Shown here in pieces: positions 1 to 6,556 of a DNA stretch of 64,000 nucleotides. Where the stretch lies: positions 31,194-95,193 of the forward strand of contig CADEGS010000003.1 of the NCBI GenBank assembly GCA_902826945.1, in the 5' to 3' direction. Made by a program: the position numbers and the translations under genes. This DNA comes from an uncultured bacterium. Lineage in GTDB: Bacteria > Planctomycetota > UBA1135 > GCA-002686595. The notes under the pieces were generated by a model, which searched no databases, had not been told where the DNA came from, and saw nothing but the letters and a program-made list of their open reading frames with translations. Numbering within the stretch: the first letter of the stretch is position 1; every line of letters begins with the position of its first letter.

Positions 1-41
1 CGCCCGGCGGCCGTGCCCGCAGGGGCACGGGCCGCCGGGCG
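1..41 (-). terminator. Long GC-rich hairpin terminator
   Basis: Positions 1-18 pair with 23-41 around a GCAG loop, with a single bulged G at 31. The hairpin starts about ten bases beyond the stop codon of the minus-strand lipoprotein gene. No T tract is visible, as with the other hairpins in this window, so termination by this structure is inferred. Confidence 0.6.
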
Positions 42-51
42 CGCGCGCGAC

Positions 52-669
52 CTACTCGCGGCGGTAGTCCATGGACATGACCATCCACTCCGTCCCGTCG
101 GGCAGCGTGTCGTACAGCTCGACCACGCGGTGGCCGTCCTCGGCCTTGCGCTCGACGTGGCGGAACGGGCGTCCCTGCGGCGTGAGCGCGTCGCGCATCG
201 TGCCGGAGAGGTCGAGCGCGCCGCCGGACGCGGGCGCCCGGCCGCGCGCGATCGAGTAGCCCGTGCCCCAGGTGTCCATCCAGATCGTGAAGTACTGCCC
301 GTCGAGCTTGTCGAAGCCCATCAGGAGCAGGCCCTCGAACGGCTGCCCCATCATCTGGCCCTGGAAGCGCTCCTGGAGGAAGCGCCCGCCGAGCACCATC
401 GCGCTCTCGGCCTGGCCGTCGAACGAGGCGGGCGCCGCGCCGGGCGACTCGATGAGCTTGCAGGCGACGGACCACGCGCCGGCGTGGCCGGCCAGGGCCG
501 CGTGCTCGGGGCCGGGCGCCATGTAGCGCATCATGCGCTCCATCGTGGCGGGGTCGAGCGCGGGCGGCTTGGGATCCTCCTCCTGGACGATCGAGCGCAC
601 GCGGGGGGCGGACTGGCAGGCGGCGAGCCCGAGCGCGAGCAGCGCGCAGGCGAGACGGAGGGATCGCAT
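52..669 (-). CDS. DUF1579-family lipoprotein
   Basis: A 205-residue secreted protein of the DUF1579 family, whose biochemical role is unknown. The chosen ATG at 669 follows a GAGAGG ribosome site and gives a clean signal peptide ending in a lipobox (L-A-A-C, Cys18). A longer upstream reading in the same frame adds unrelated low-complexity sequence and is not needed. The mature part has the family's alternation of short beta strands and the ending TEWMVMSMDYRRE. A long hairpin lies directly after the stop, and the next gene is divergent, so it is probably monocistronic. The family call rests on overall pattern recognition. Confidence 0.85.
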   Translation of the reverse strand: MRSLRLACALLALGLAACQSAPRVRSIVQEEDPKPPALDPATMERMMRYMAPGPEHAALAGHAGAWSVACKLIESPGAAPASFDGQAESAMVLGGRFLQERFQGQMMGQPFEGLLLMGFDKLDGQYFTIWMDTWGTGYSIARGRAPASGGALDLSGTMRDALTPQGRPFRHVERKAEDGHRVVELYDTLPDGTEWMVMSMDYRRE

Positions 670-823
670 GGTTCGTTTCCTCTCGGGTGGGTGGCGCACC
701 CCGGAGCGTCCACGCATGCGCGCGGCGGGGCGCAAGGGCCGCGCGCGGCGTGACCATAGCACCGTCCGCCCCCGCCCGCACCCCGGCCCGTGGGCGGGCG
801 TCCGGACGGCCCGCGCGCGAGCG

Positions 824-829
824 TAGAAT
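824..829 (+). promoter_or_regulatory. -10 box (TAGAAT) of a probable leaderless mRNA
   Basis: TAGAAT is an AT-rich hexamer in very GC-rich surroundings. It ends six bases before the GTG start of the PEBP gene, so transcription would begin at or next to the start codon. No convincing -35 box is seen. The same geometry occurs upstream of the minus-strand genes starting at 50666 and 52343. Confidence 0.45.
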
Positions 830-835
830 CCCCGC

Positions 836-1462
836 GTGAACCTGAGCAGCCAGAGCTTCGAGCCCGGCGGGCGCATCCCCGCCGACTTCGCCTTCGCCCG
901 TCCGGATCCGGAGCGGCACTTCCGCTTCGCCGGGAACAAGAGCCCGCACCTCGCCTGGAGCGACGCGCCGGCCGGCACGCGCTCGTTCGCGCTCCTGTGC
1001 GTCGATCCCGACGCGCCGAGCGTGGGCGACGACGTGAACAAGGAAGGGCGCAGCGTGCCGCGCGACCTCCCGCGCACGGACTTCGTGCACTGGGTGCTCG
1101 TGGACCTGCCCGCGGGCCTGCGCTCGCTCGAGGCCGGCTCGTGCAGCGACGGCGTCACGCCGCGCGGCAAGCGCCGTCCGCCGGGCCCGGCCGGAGCGCG
1201 CCAGGGCCGGAACGACTACACCGGCTGGTTCGCGGGCGACGCCGCGCTGGCCGGCACGTACCTCGGCTACGACGGGCCGGCGCCGCCGTGGAACGACGAG
1301 CGCGTGCACCGCTACCGCTTCCGCCTGCACGCGCTCGACGTCGAGCGGCTCGACCTGCCCGACGCCTTCACGGCGGCCGACGTCGAGCGCGCGCTGGAGG
1401 GCCACGTGCTCGCGCGCGCCGAGCTGGTCGGCACGTACACGCAGAACCCGGCGCTGGCCTGA
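836..1462 (+). CDS. PEBP family protein (YbhB/YbcL type)
   Basis: A 208-residue protein of the phosphatidylethanolamine-binding protein family. The ligand-pocket motifs are visible: VDPDAP near residue 57, HWVLVDLP near 85, and GRNDYTGWF followed by a YDGPAPP segment near 123-147. The bacterial YbhB/YbcL branch is usually cytoplasmic or periplasmic. No signal peptide is evident here, so a cytosolic location is likely. Its function in bacteria is not established; phospholipid or small-ligand binding is inferred from the family. The GTG start has no ribosome site and lies six bases after a -10-like box, which suggests a leaderless message. The next gene starts seven bases after the stop, so the two are probably co-transcribed. 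Confidence 0.9.
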   Translation: MNLSSQSFEPGGRIPADFAFARPDPERHFRFAGNKSPHLAWSDAPAGTRSFALLCVDPDAPSVGDDVNKEGRSVPRDLPRTDFVHWVLVDLPAGLRSLEAGSCSDGVTPRGKRRPPGPAGARQGRNDYTGWFAGDAALAGTYLGYDGPAPPWNDERVHRYRFRLHALDVERLDLPDAFTAADVERALEGHVLARAELVGTYTQNPALA

Positions 1463-1469
1463 GAGCGGC

Positions 1470-3173
1470 GTGAAGCGCGCGGGGATCGTGCTGGCCGCCC
1501 TGGCGCTCGCCGGGGCGACCTGGGCGGCCTTCGCGCCGGCGCTCGCGAACGGCTTCGTGTCGTGGGACGACCCCGACTACGTGACGGCGAACCCGCACGT
1601 GCGCGCCGGGCTCACGGCCGCCGGCGTGCGCTGGGCGTTCGGGATGCACGCGACGGCGGGCAACTGGCACCCGCTGACGTGGCTCTCGCACATGCTCGAC
1701 GCGACGCTCCACGGGGACGATCCCGCCGGGCACCACCGGACGAGCGTGCTCCTGCACGCGGCGAACGCGGCGCTGGCGCTGCTCGCGCTGCTCGCGCTGA
1801 CGCGGCGCTTCTGGCCGTCCTTCGCCTGCGCCGCGCTGTTCGCGCTGCACCCGCTGCGCGCCGAGTCGGTGGCGTGGGTCTCCGAGCGCAAGGACGTGCT
1901 CAGCGCCTTCTTCGGCCTGTGCGCGCTGGTCGCGTACGCCGGCTGGGCGCGGCGCGGCGGCGCCGGGCGCTACGCGGCGGTCTGCCTGTGCCTGGCGCTC
2001 GGGCTGCTCGCGAAACCGATGCTCGTGACCCTGCCGTGCGTGCTGCTCCTGCTCGACGTCTGGCCGCTCGGGCGCGCGGGGGCGCTCGCGGCGGGCCCCG
2101 GAGCGGTGGGGCCGGAGCGCCGCCGCTCGCCGCGCGCGCTCGCGCTCGAGAAGCTGCCGCTCGTCGCGCTCGCGCTCGCGAGCGCCTGGCTGACCGTGCG
2201 CGCGCAGGCGGCGGTCGGCGCGATCCAGGGCGTCGAGAAGCTCTCGCTCTCCGCGCGCCTCCTGCACGCGCCGTGGGCGGTCCTGCGCTACGTCGCGCTG
2301 TGCGTCTGGCCGCACGACCTGGCGTGCTTCTACCCGCACCCCGCGGTCGTGCGCCCGGAGCTGCTCGCGCCGTCGAGCCCGCTGCCGTGGGTGGCGCTGG
2401 CGGTCGTGCTGGCGCTGTGCGCCGCCGCCTGGCGCGCGCGGCGCGCCCTGCCGTCGCTGCCGGTCGGCTGGCTGTGGTTCCTGGGCATGCTGGTGCCGGT
2501 GCTCGGCCTGCTGCAGGTGGGGGGGCAGTCGATCGCCGACCGCTACACGTACCTGCCCTCGATCGGGCTCTCGCTGGCCGTCGTGTTCCCGCTGGCGCGC
2601 CTCGCGCGCGGGCCGGCCAGCCGGGCGCTGCTCGCGGCCGCCGCGTGCGTCGCGCTGGCGCTCCTCGCGCGCGCGACGCGCGCGCAGTGCGCGACCTGGC
2701 GCAGCTCCGAGACGCTGTTCGCGCGCGCGCTCTCCGTCACGCGCGCGAACTACAAGGCGCACAACAGCTACGGCGTCGTGCTCGAGCAAGCCGGCCGCGT
2801 CGAGGAGGCGCGCGCGCAGTACGAGGCGGCGCTCGCGATCCGGCCCGAGCACCCCCAGGCGCTGACGAACCTCGGGAAGTACTGGTTCGAGCACGGCCAG
2901 CCCGCGCGGGCCGAGGAGCTCTTCCGCCGCGCCGTCCTGGCCCACCCGCGCCTGGTGAGCGCCCTGGGCAACCTGGCGGTCGTGCTGCTCTCGGGCGGGC
3001 GGCTCGAGGAGGGCGTGGCGCTGCTCGAGCGGGCGCTGGCGATCCAGGAGGCGAGCCCGGCCAACCACCGCAACCTCGGCCTGGCGCTGCGCTCGCTGGG
3101 CCGCGAGGAGGAGGCCCAGGCGCACCTGGAGCGGGCCGCGGCGCTGGAGGCGGGGAAGGCGGAGGGCCGATAG
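1470..3173 (+). CDS. TMTC-like GT-C membrane glycosyltransferase with TPR repeats
   Basis: A 567-residue protein. The first 400 or so residues are a multi-pass membrane region with an early acidic loop (FVSWDDPDYV, residues 29-38) and the conserved WHPLTWLSHMLD and HPLRAESVAWVSERKD segments. These are hallmarks of the TMTC/DUF1736 group of GT-C enzymes. The C-terminal part, from about residue 430, contains roughly four tetratricopeptide repeats, for example NYKAHNSYGVVLEQ and HPQALTNLGKYWFEHG. Related eukaryotic TMTC proteins O-mannosylate secreted proteins; the bacterial substrate is unknown. The GTG start lies seven bases after the PEBP gene. The polyprenyl-phosphate-type GT2 just downstream could supply its lipid-linked sugar donor, which is an inference from context. 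Confidence 0.85.
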   Translation: MKRAGIVLAALALAGATWAAFAPALANGFVSWDDPDYVTANPHVRAGLTAAGVRWAFGMHATAGNWHPLTWLSHMLDATLHGDDPAGHHRTSVLLHAANAALALLALLALTRRFWPSFACAALFALHPLRAESVAWVSERKDVLSAFFGLCALVAYAGWARRGGAGRYAAVCLCLALGLLAKPMLVTLPCVLLLLDVWPLGRAGALAAGPGAVGPERRRSPRALALEKLPLVALALASAWLTVRAQAAVGAIQGVEKLSLSARLLHAPWAVLRYVALCVWPHDLACFYPHPAVVRPELLAPSSPLPWVALAVVLALCAAAWRARRALPSLPVGWLWFLGMLVPVLGLLQVGGQSIADRYTYLPSIGLSLAVVFPLARLARGPASRALLAAAACVALALLARATRAQCATWRSSETLFARALSVTRANYKAHNSYGVVLEQAGRVEEARAQYEAALAIRPEHPQALTNLGKYWFEHGQPARAEELFRRAVLAHPRLVSALGNLAVVLLSGGRLEEGVALLERALAIQEASPANHRNLGLALRSLGREEEAQAHLERAAALEAGKAEGR

Positions 3174-3208
3174 GCTCCCCGGCGAGGGCCCGCCGCCGGC
3201 GCAGCTCC

Positions 3209-3237
3209 TTGGAGAGCGCGGCGCCAGTCGCTAGCCT
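3209..3237 (+). promoter_or_regulatory. Candidate sigma-70 promoter of the GT2 gene
   Basis: TTGGAG at 3209-3214 and TAGCCT at 3232-3237 are separated by 17 bases, 21 bases before the ATG at 3259. The match to TTGACA/TATAAT is partial but the spacing is ideal. Confidence 0.4.
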
Positions 3238-3258
3238 CGCGCCGACGCGCGTTCCCCC

Positions 3259-4248
3259 ATGACGACCAGCACCCTCGCCGAGAGCCACCTGCGCAGCACG
3301 GGCGACGACCGCCACGCCGTGGACGTGACCGTCGTGCTGCCCGTCCACAACGAGGTCGGCCACGTGCGCGAGGAGATCGAGCGCGTGCGGCGCGCGCTCG
3401 CGGCATCGAGCTACAGCTACGAGCTCATGGTCGTGGACGACGGCTCGACCGACGGCAGCAAGGAGGTGCTGCGCCAGATCGACGACATCGAGCTCGTCGA
3501 CCTGCCGCAGAACCACGGCGTCGGCTTCGCCCGCCGGCTCGGCACGCGCCTGGCGCGCGGCGACGTGGTGGTGTGGACCGACGTGGACATGAGCTACCCG
3601 AACGACCGCATCCCCGAGCTCGTGGACGCGCTCGAGGACTGGTGCGACCAGGTCGTCGGCGCGCGACGCACCGAGGAGGGCACGCACGCCTGGGCGCGCA
3701 AGCCGGCCAAGTGGTTCATCCGCCGCCTGGCGTGCTTCCTGGTGCAGTCGCACATCCCCGACCTGAACTCGGGCTTCCGCGCCTTCCGGCGCAGCGTGTC
3801 GCTGCCGTACCTGCACCTGCTGCCCAACGGCTTCTCGTGCGTCTCGACGATCACGCTGTGCTTCCTCTCGAACGGACACGGCGTGCGCTACGTCCCGATC
3901 GACTACGCCACGCGCGCGGGGCGCTCGAAGTTCCGCTACTTCCACGACACCTACAACTACCTGCTGCAGGTGGTGCGGATGGTGATGACCTTCAACCCGC
4001 TGCGCGTGTTCCTGCCGGCGGGCGGCCTGCTGCTCTTGATGGCGGTGGGCAAGGTCGCGTGGGACGCGTGGAACCGCGACTTCTGGATCACGACCAACGC
4101 CGTGATCCTGACCGTCGTCGCCTGGCAGGTGATCAGCATCGGCCTCCTGGCCGACCTGATCTGCCGCCTGAACGACCCGACGCGCCAGCGCCCGACGCAG
4201 CTCCAGGAGCTCGACGCGCTGCGCCACGTGCGCCAGCGCCGCGGGTAG
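3259..4248 (+). CDS. Family 2 glycosyltransferase, dolichyl/polyprenyl-phosphate sugar synthase type
   Basis: A 329-residue protein with an N-terminal GT-A domain: VVLPVHNEVGHVREEI near residue 25, the nucleotide-sugar motif VVDDGSTDGS near 58, and the metal site WTDVDMSYPNDRIPEL near 106. Two C-terminal membrane helices follow (about residues 235-300, FNPLRVFLPAGGLLLLMAVG and the next segment). This layout is typical of DPM1/GtrB-like enzymes that charge a polyprenyl phosphate with a sugar on the cytoplasmic face. The membrane GT-C protein ending 85 bases upstream is a plausible user of the product. The sugar cannot be told from sequence. Confidence 0.9.
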   Translation: MTTSTLAESHLRSTGDDRHAVDVTVVLPVHNEVGHVREEIERVRRALAASSYSYELMVVDDGSTDGSKEVLRQIDDIELVDLPQNHGVGFARRLGTRLARGDVVVWTDVDMSYPNDRIPELVDALEDWCDQVVGARRTEEGTHAWARKPAKWFIRRLACFLVQSHIPDLNSGFRAFRRSVSLPYLHLLPNGFSCVSTITLCFLSNGHGVRYVPIDYATRAGRSKFRYFHDTYNYLLQVVRMVMTFNPLRVFLPAGGLLLLMAVGKVAWDAWNRDFWITTNAVILTVVAWQVISIGLLADLICRLNDPTRQRPTQLQELDALRHVRQRRG

Positions 4249-4252
4249 CGCG

Positions 4253-4741
4253 CTACGGGGGCGGAGCGCGCTCCTCGCCGCCGCGTTCCCGGGCCCGGTG
4301 CAGCGGCCCCTCGAGCCGCCCGACGAGGTACAGCGTCGTCAGGCCGAGCGCCACCGCGGCGCCCGCGATCACGTACTGCCCGCCGCCGACGGCGACGCCC
4401 AGCGCGCCCGTCAGCCACAGGCTGCCCGCCGTCGTCAGCCCGTGGACGTTGGCGCCGCGCTGCAGGATCGCTCCGGCGCCCAGGAAGCCGAGACCGCCGG
4501 CGACTCCCTCGAGGATGCGCAGCGGGTCGAGCCGCGCGCTGGGGTCGTCCATGCGAGCGGTCGCGTCGTAGAGCTCGAAGCCGATCAGCGTGAAGGTCGC
4601 CGCGCCCAGGCAGACCATCATGTGCGTGCGCAGGCCGGCCGCCTTGCCGCGCCACTCGCGCTCGAGGCCGAGCGCGCCGCCGAAGACGGTCGCGAGCGCG
4701 AGCCGCAGCGCGATCTCCGCGGAATGGACGAAAGGGTCCAC
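4253..4741 (-). CDS. MgtC/SapB family membrane protein
   Basis: A 162-residue integral membrane protein. The family core is clear: ALRLALATVFGGALGLEREW at residues 10-29, then RTHMMVCLGAA, and GLGFLGAGAILQRG near residue 83 followed by TTAGSLWLTGALGVAVGGG. MgtC proteins are linked to magnesium limitation, acid stress and F-type ATPase regulation in other bacteria. The role here is inferred only from the family. The short protein gene at 4748-4963 ends six bases upstream, so both are probably read from the sigma-54-like promoter at 4991-5006. Its 3' end runs against the convergent GT2 gene with four bases between stops. Confidence 0.9.
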   Translation of the reverse strand: MDPFVHSAEIALRLALATVFGGALGLEREWRGKAAGLRTHMMVCLGAATFTLIGFELYDATARMDDPSARLDPLRILEGVAGGLGFLGAGAILQRGANVHGLTTAGSLWLTGALGVAVGGGQYVIAGAAVALGLTTLYLVGRLEGPLHRARERGGEERAPPP

Positions 4742-4747
4742 CGCGCC

Positions 4748-4963
4748 TCAGCCCGCGCGCGGTCGCCGGCGCGGGGTCGCGGGGAGCGGAGAGGGGTCGG
4801 GCCAGGCCTCGTCCAGGCCCTCCTCGCGCGCGCCGCGCTCCTCCTCGAAGACGTACAGGCGCGGGTCGGGCGCGCGTCCGAGCGGACGCGGTCGGCGGTA
4901 GAGCGGAGCGGCGGGATCGGGGGCGCGACCCGTGTCCGGATCGGGCGTGAGCGGCGTGTGCAT
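4748..4963 (-). CDS. Small Pro/Arg-rich hypothetical protein
   Basis: A 71-residue soluble protein of unknown function, rich in proline, arginine and aspartate. The only ordered-looking part is the central DPRLYVFEEERGAREEGLDE. The ATG at 4963 has a good ribosome site (AAGAGGAAC) and sits about 28 bases after a sigma-54-like -12 element. It precedes the MgtC gene by six bases, so it is probably the first gene of a two-gene operon. I do not recognise the family. Start and strand are supported by the ribosome site and operon position rather than by homology. Confidence 0.6.
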   Translation of the reverse strand: MHTPLTPDPDTGRAPDPAAPLYRRPRPLGRAPDPRLYVFEEERGAREEGLDEAWPDPSPLPATPRRRPRAG

Positions 4964-4990
4964 GGCGCGTTCCTCTTCGTTGCGTTCACG

Positions 4991-5006
4991 AGCAACGCGC
5001 ATGCCG
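4991..5006 (-). promoter_or_regulatory. Sigma-54 (-24/-12) promoter for the small protein/MgtC operon
   Basis: The minus-strand sequence CGGCATGCGCGTTGCT matches the consensus TGGCACGNNNNTTGCW with two changes and keeps the invariant GG and GC ten bases apart. The predicted transcript begins near 4980, giving a leader of about 17 bases that still includes the ribosome site. Confidence 0.55.
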
Positions 5007-5135
5007 AGCGGACGGGAGCGCCGCAGCGGGGCGTCGCACACGCTTCTCCAAAGCGCCGGGCATGCGGCGGCGCGCGACGCTCCCGGAGCGCGCTCGCGTC
5101 TCACGCGCGGGGCGTTGCGGGCGGTTCCGCGGCGC

Positions 5136-5151
5136 TGGCACGAGCCGTGCA
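5136..5151 (+). promoter_or_regulatory. Sigma-54 (-24/-12) promoter for the CsbD gene
   Basis: TGGCACGAGCCGTGCA matches TGGCACGNNNNTTGCW with a single mismatch (GTGC for TTGC). The -12 GC lies 64 bases before the ATG at 5215, close to the distance seen at four other promoters in this island. Confidence 0.65.
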
Positions 5152-5214
5152 TGTCTCCCGCAGCGAGCGGCGCGTCGCCGCGACGTCGAACCTCACACGC
5201 ACGGAGAGCACGCG

Positions 5215-5424
5215 ATGAACTGGGACCGCATCGAAGGCAAGTGGAAGCAGTACAAGGGACAGGCCAAGGAGCGCTGGGGCAAGCTGAGCGATGATCAGCT
5301 CGATGTGATCGACGGTCATCGCGATCGCCTGGAGGGCAAGCTCCAGGAGATCTACGGCTACGAGAAGGACCGCGCGAAGAAGGAAGTCGACACCTTCCTG
5401 CAGACCTGCGACACGAAGGCATAG
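5215..5424 (+). CDS. CsbD family general-stress protein
   Basis: A 69-residue hydrophilic protein of the CsbD family. It begins MNWDRIEGKWKQYKGQAKE and continues with WGKLSDDQLDVIDG and a charged helix ending KEVDTFLQTC. The length and the order of motifs are those of the family. CsbD-type proteins are general-stress proteins (sigma-B-dependent in Bacillus) of unknown molecular function. The ATG follows a GGAGAG ribosome site. A strong -24/-12 element lies upstream and an eight-base-pair hairpin begins within the stop codon, so it is probably a single-gene unit under sigma-54. Confidence 0.93.
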   Translation: MNWDRIEGKWKQYKGQAKERWGKLSDDQLDVIDGHRDRLEGKLQEIYGYEKDRAKKEVDTFLQTCDTKA

Positions 5425-5444
5425 GTCTCCCCCCCCGGAGACCT
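5423..5444 (+). terminator. Hairpin after the CsbD gene
   Basis: AGGTCTCC (5423-5430) and GGAGACCT (5437-5444) form a perfect eight-base-pair stem with a CCCCCC loop. It begins within the stop codon. No T tract follows. Confidence 0.6.
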
Positions 5445-5650
5445 CGGCAGGACCGACCACGAAGGCGAGGGGCTCTCGTCCGACCCGCGCCGACGCAGCC
5501 CCATGAGGCTCGCCCCGCGGTCGGTCCTGCATCTTCTCGTCGAGCGCTCCGGATCGCGTCGGCAGGCGCGACCCGGGGCGCTCGGCGCGTTCGGGCAGCG
5601 ACGCGCGCGAGCGGCGCCTCGCTCGGCGCGCGCGAGCGCGACCTCACGCT

Positions 5651-5666
5651 CGGCCCGGATCTTGCA
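5651..5666 (+). promoter_or_regulatory. Sigma-54 (-24/-12) promoter for the small ORF/lipoprotein pair
   Basis: CGGCCCGGATCTTGCA carries the invariant GG and GC with correct spacing and a perfect TTGCA. The -12 GC is 63 bases before the ATG at 5729, the distance characteristic of the other sigma-54-type promoters here. Confidence 0.5.
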
Positions 5667-5684
5667 CGCCGTGACCTGATGACG

Positions 5685-5705
5685 TCCCCGCAGGCCGTGC
5701 GGGGA
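5685..5705 (+). other. Leader hairpin downstream of the sigma-54-like promoter
   Basis: TCCCCGCA (5685-5692) pairs with TGCGGGGA (5698-5705) around a GGCCG loop. It would form near the 5' end of a transcript starting around 5677. A stabilising or regulatory role is inferred. Confidence 0.4.
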
Positions 5706-5728
5706 GCACGACGAGGAAGCAAGAGGCC

Positions 5729-5902
5729 ATGGAGTTTCTACAAACCGTTGCCGACCGCTCGCGACCGCGCGCGGCGCTCCTCGCTCGATCCGGAACACGG
5801 GCCTTCGACGGCAGCGGCGCGAGACACGCGGGGTGTCGAGCCGCTCCGGGGAGGCCCGCTGCTCTCCTTCAACGATTCACCCCGCGACGGAGCGTGCCAT
5901 GA
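5729..5902 (+). CDS. Possible 57-residue ORF coupled to the lipoprotein gene
   Basis: This short frame starts MEFLQTVADRSRPRAALL and is arginine-rich with no recognisable domain. Three things argue that it may be translated. The ATG lies 63 bases after a -24/-12 element, as for neighbouring sigma-54-type genes. AAGAGG precedes it, although only two bases away. Its TGA overlaps the lipoprotein's ATG in an ATGA arrangement typical of coupled genes. Against it are its composition, which looks like chance GC-rich sequence, and the lack of any known family. The 5445-5898 stretch otherwise holds only the promoter and the leader hairpin. Confidence 0.35.
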   Translation: MEFLQTVADRSRPRAALLARSGTRAFDGSGARHAGCRAAPGRPAALLQRFTPRRSVP

Positions 5903-6093
5903 GATCCAGCACTCGATTCCTGATCACGTCCGCCCTGCTCTGCACGGGCTTCCTGACCGCGGGCTGCCCCGAAGACGGTGCGGCGGAAGAGGCGGGCGAG
6001 AAGATCGACCGCGGCGTCGACAAGGCCGGTGACGCGGTCGAGGACGCCGCCGACGAGGCGGAGGACGCCCTCGACGAGGCGGACGTGAAGTGA
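5899..6093 (+). CDS. Small entericidin-like acidic lipoprotein
   Basis: A 64-residue lipoprotein. The signal peptide ends at a lipobox (L-T-A-G-C, Cys23). The mature peptide is an acidic amphipathic helix of repeating Asp/Glu/Ala, with GEKIDRGVDKAGDAVEDAA in its centre. This matches the size and style of entericidin-like or DUF-type stress lipoproteins that accompany CsbD and PRC-barrel genes in many environmental bacteria. Such peptides are thought to sit on the outer or inner membrane under envelope stress. The ATG has a GGAG ribosome site and overlaps the preceding short frame. A hairpin at 6127-6156 separates it from the convergent gene. Confidence 0.8.
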   Translation: MRSSTRFLITSALLCTGFLTAGCPEDGAAEEAGEKIDRGVDKAGDAVEDAADEAEDALDEADVK

Positions 6094-6126
6094 AGCGTCG
6101 CCCGCTCCGCCCCTCCCGGCGCGCCG

Positions 6127-6156
6127 CGCGCGACCGCCGTGCGCGGCCGTCGCGCG
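6127..6156. terminator. Hairpin between convergent genes
   Basis: CGCGCGAC (6127-6134) pairs with GTCGCGCG (6149-6156), with an inner GCCG/CGGC stem and a TGCG loop. It lies between the stop codons at 6093 and 6204 and could serve both strands. Confidence 0.5.
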
Positions 6157-6203
6157 GCCGCCGGGAGGAGCGGTGAGCGCCGGCGACGACGGCGCGCGCC
6201 AGG

Positions 6204-6500
6204 TCAGCGCTCGCCGCCGCTCTCGCGCCGCGCCGCGCCGACCTCCGACTCGACGAGCGCGTCGAGCTCGCGCGCGATCCGGTGCAGGGTCGAGGCCAGC
6301 GCGTCGAGGCGCGGCCCGGGATCCTCGCCTCTCTGCACGTCGTGCTTCACGAGCTGCACGTGCAGCACGGCCGTGTTCAGGTGCCCCTTGAGGTCGTGCA
6401 CCTGCTGGCGGGTGAGCCGCCCGCTGGTCTGGCTGGGGTCGCGTTCCACCGGAACTCGAGGAGGACGGCGCTCCGGAGCCGTCCCGGAGCGGACTGGCAT
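6204..6500 (-). CDS. Stand-alone histidine-kinase DHp-like protein
   Basis: A 98-residue protein. The segment from about residue 30 (TRQQVHDLKGHLNTAVLHV) to residue 85 looks like a two-helix phospho-accepting dimerisation domain, with a candidate His35 in an H-D-L-K-G-H-L-N box. There is no ATP-binding domain and no room for one. It could be a phosphotransfer or decoy partner for a kinase encoded elsewhere; this is inference from a short motif. The ATG at 6500 lies inside an inverted repeat (6496-6515) and lacks a clear ribosome site, so the GTG encoding residue 18 is an alternative start. It begins 56 bases after the TonB receptor's stop and may share its transcript. Confidence 0.6.
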   Translation of the reverse strand: MPVRSGTAPERRPPRVPVERDPSQTSGRLTRQQVHDLKGHLNTAVLHVQLVKHDVQRGEDPGPRLDALASTLHRIARELDALVESEVGAARRESGGER

Positions 6501-6556
6501 TACAGCCGTGATGCCCGAGCGCGACAAGAGGGGCGCGCCGCGCGGCGCCGCGCAGG

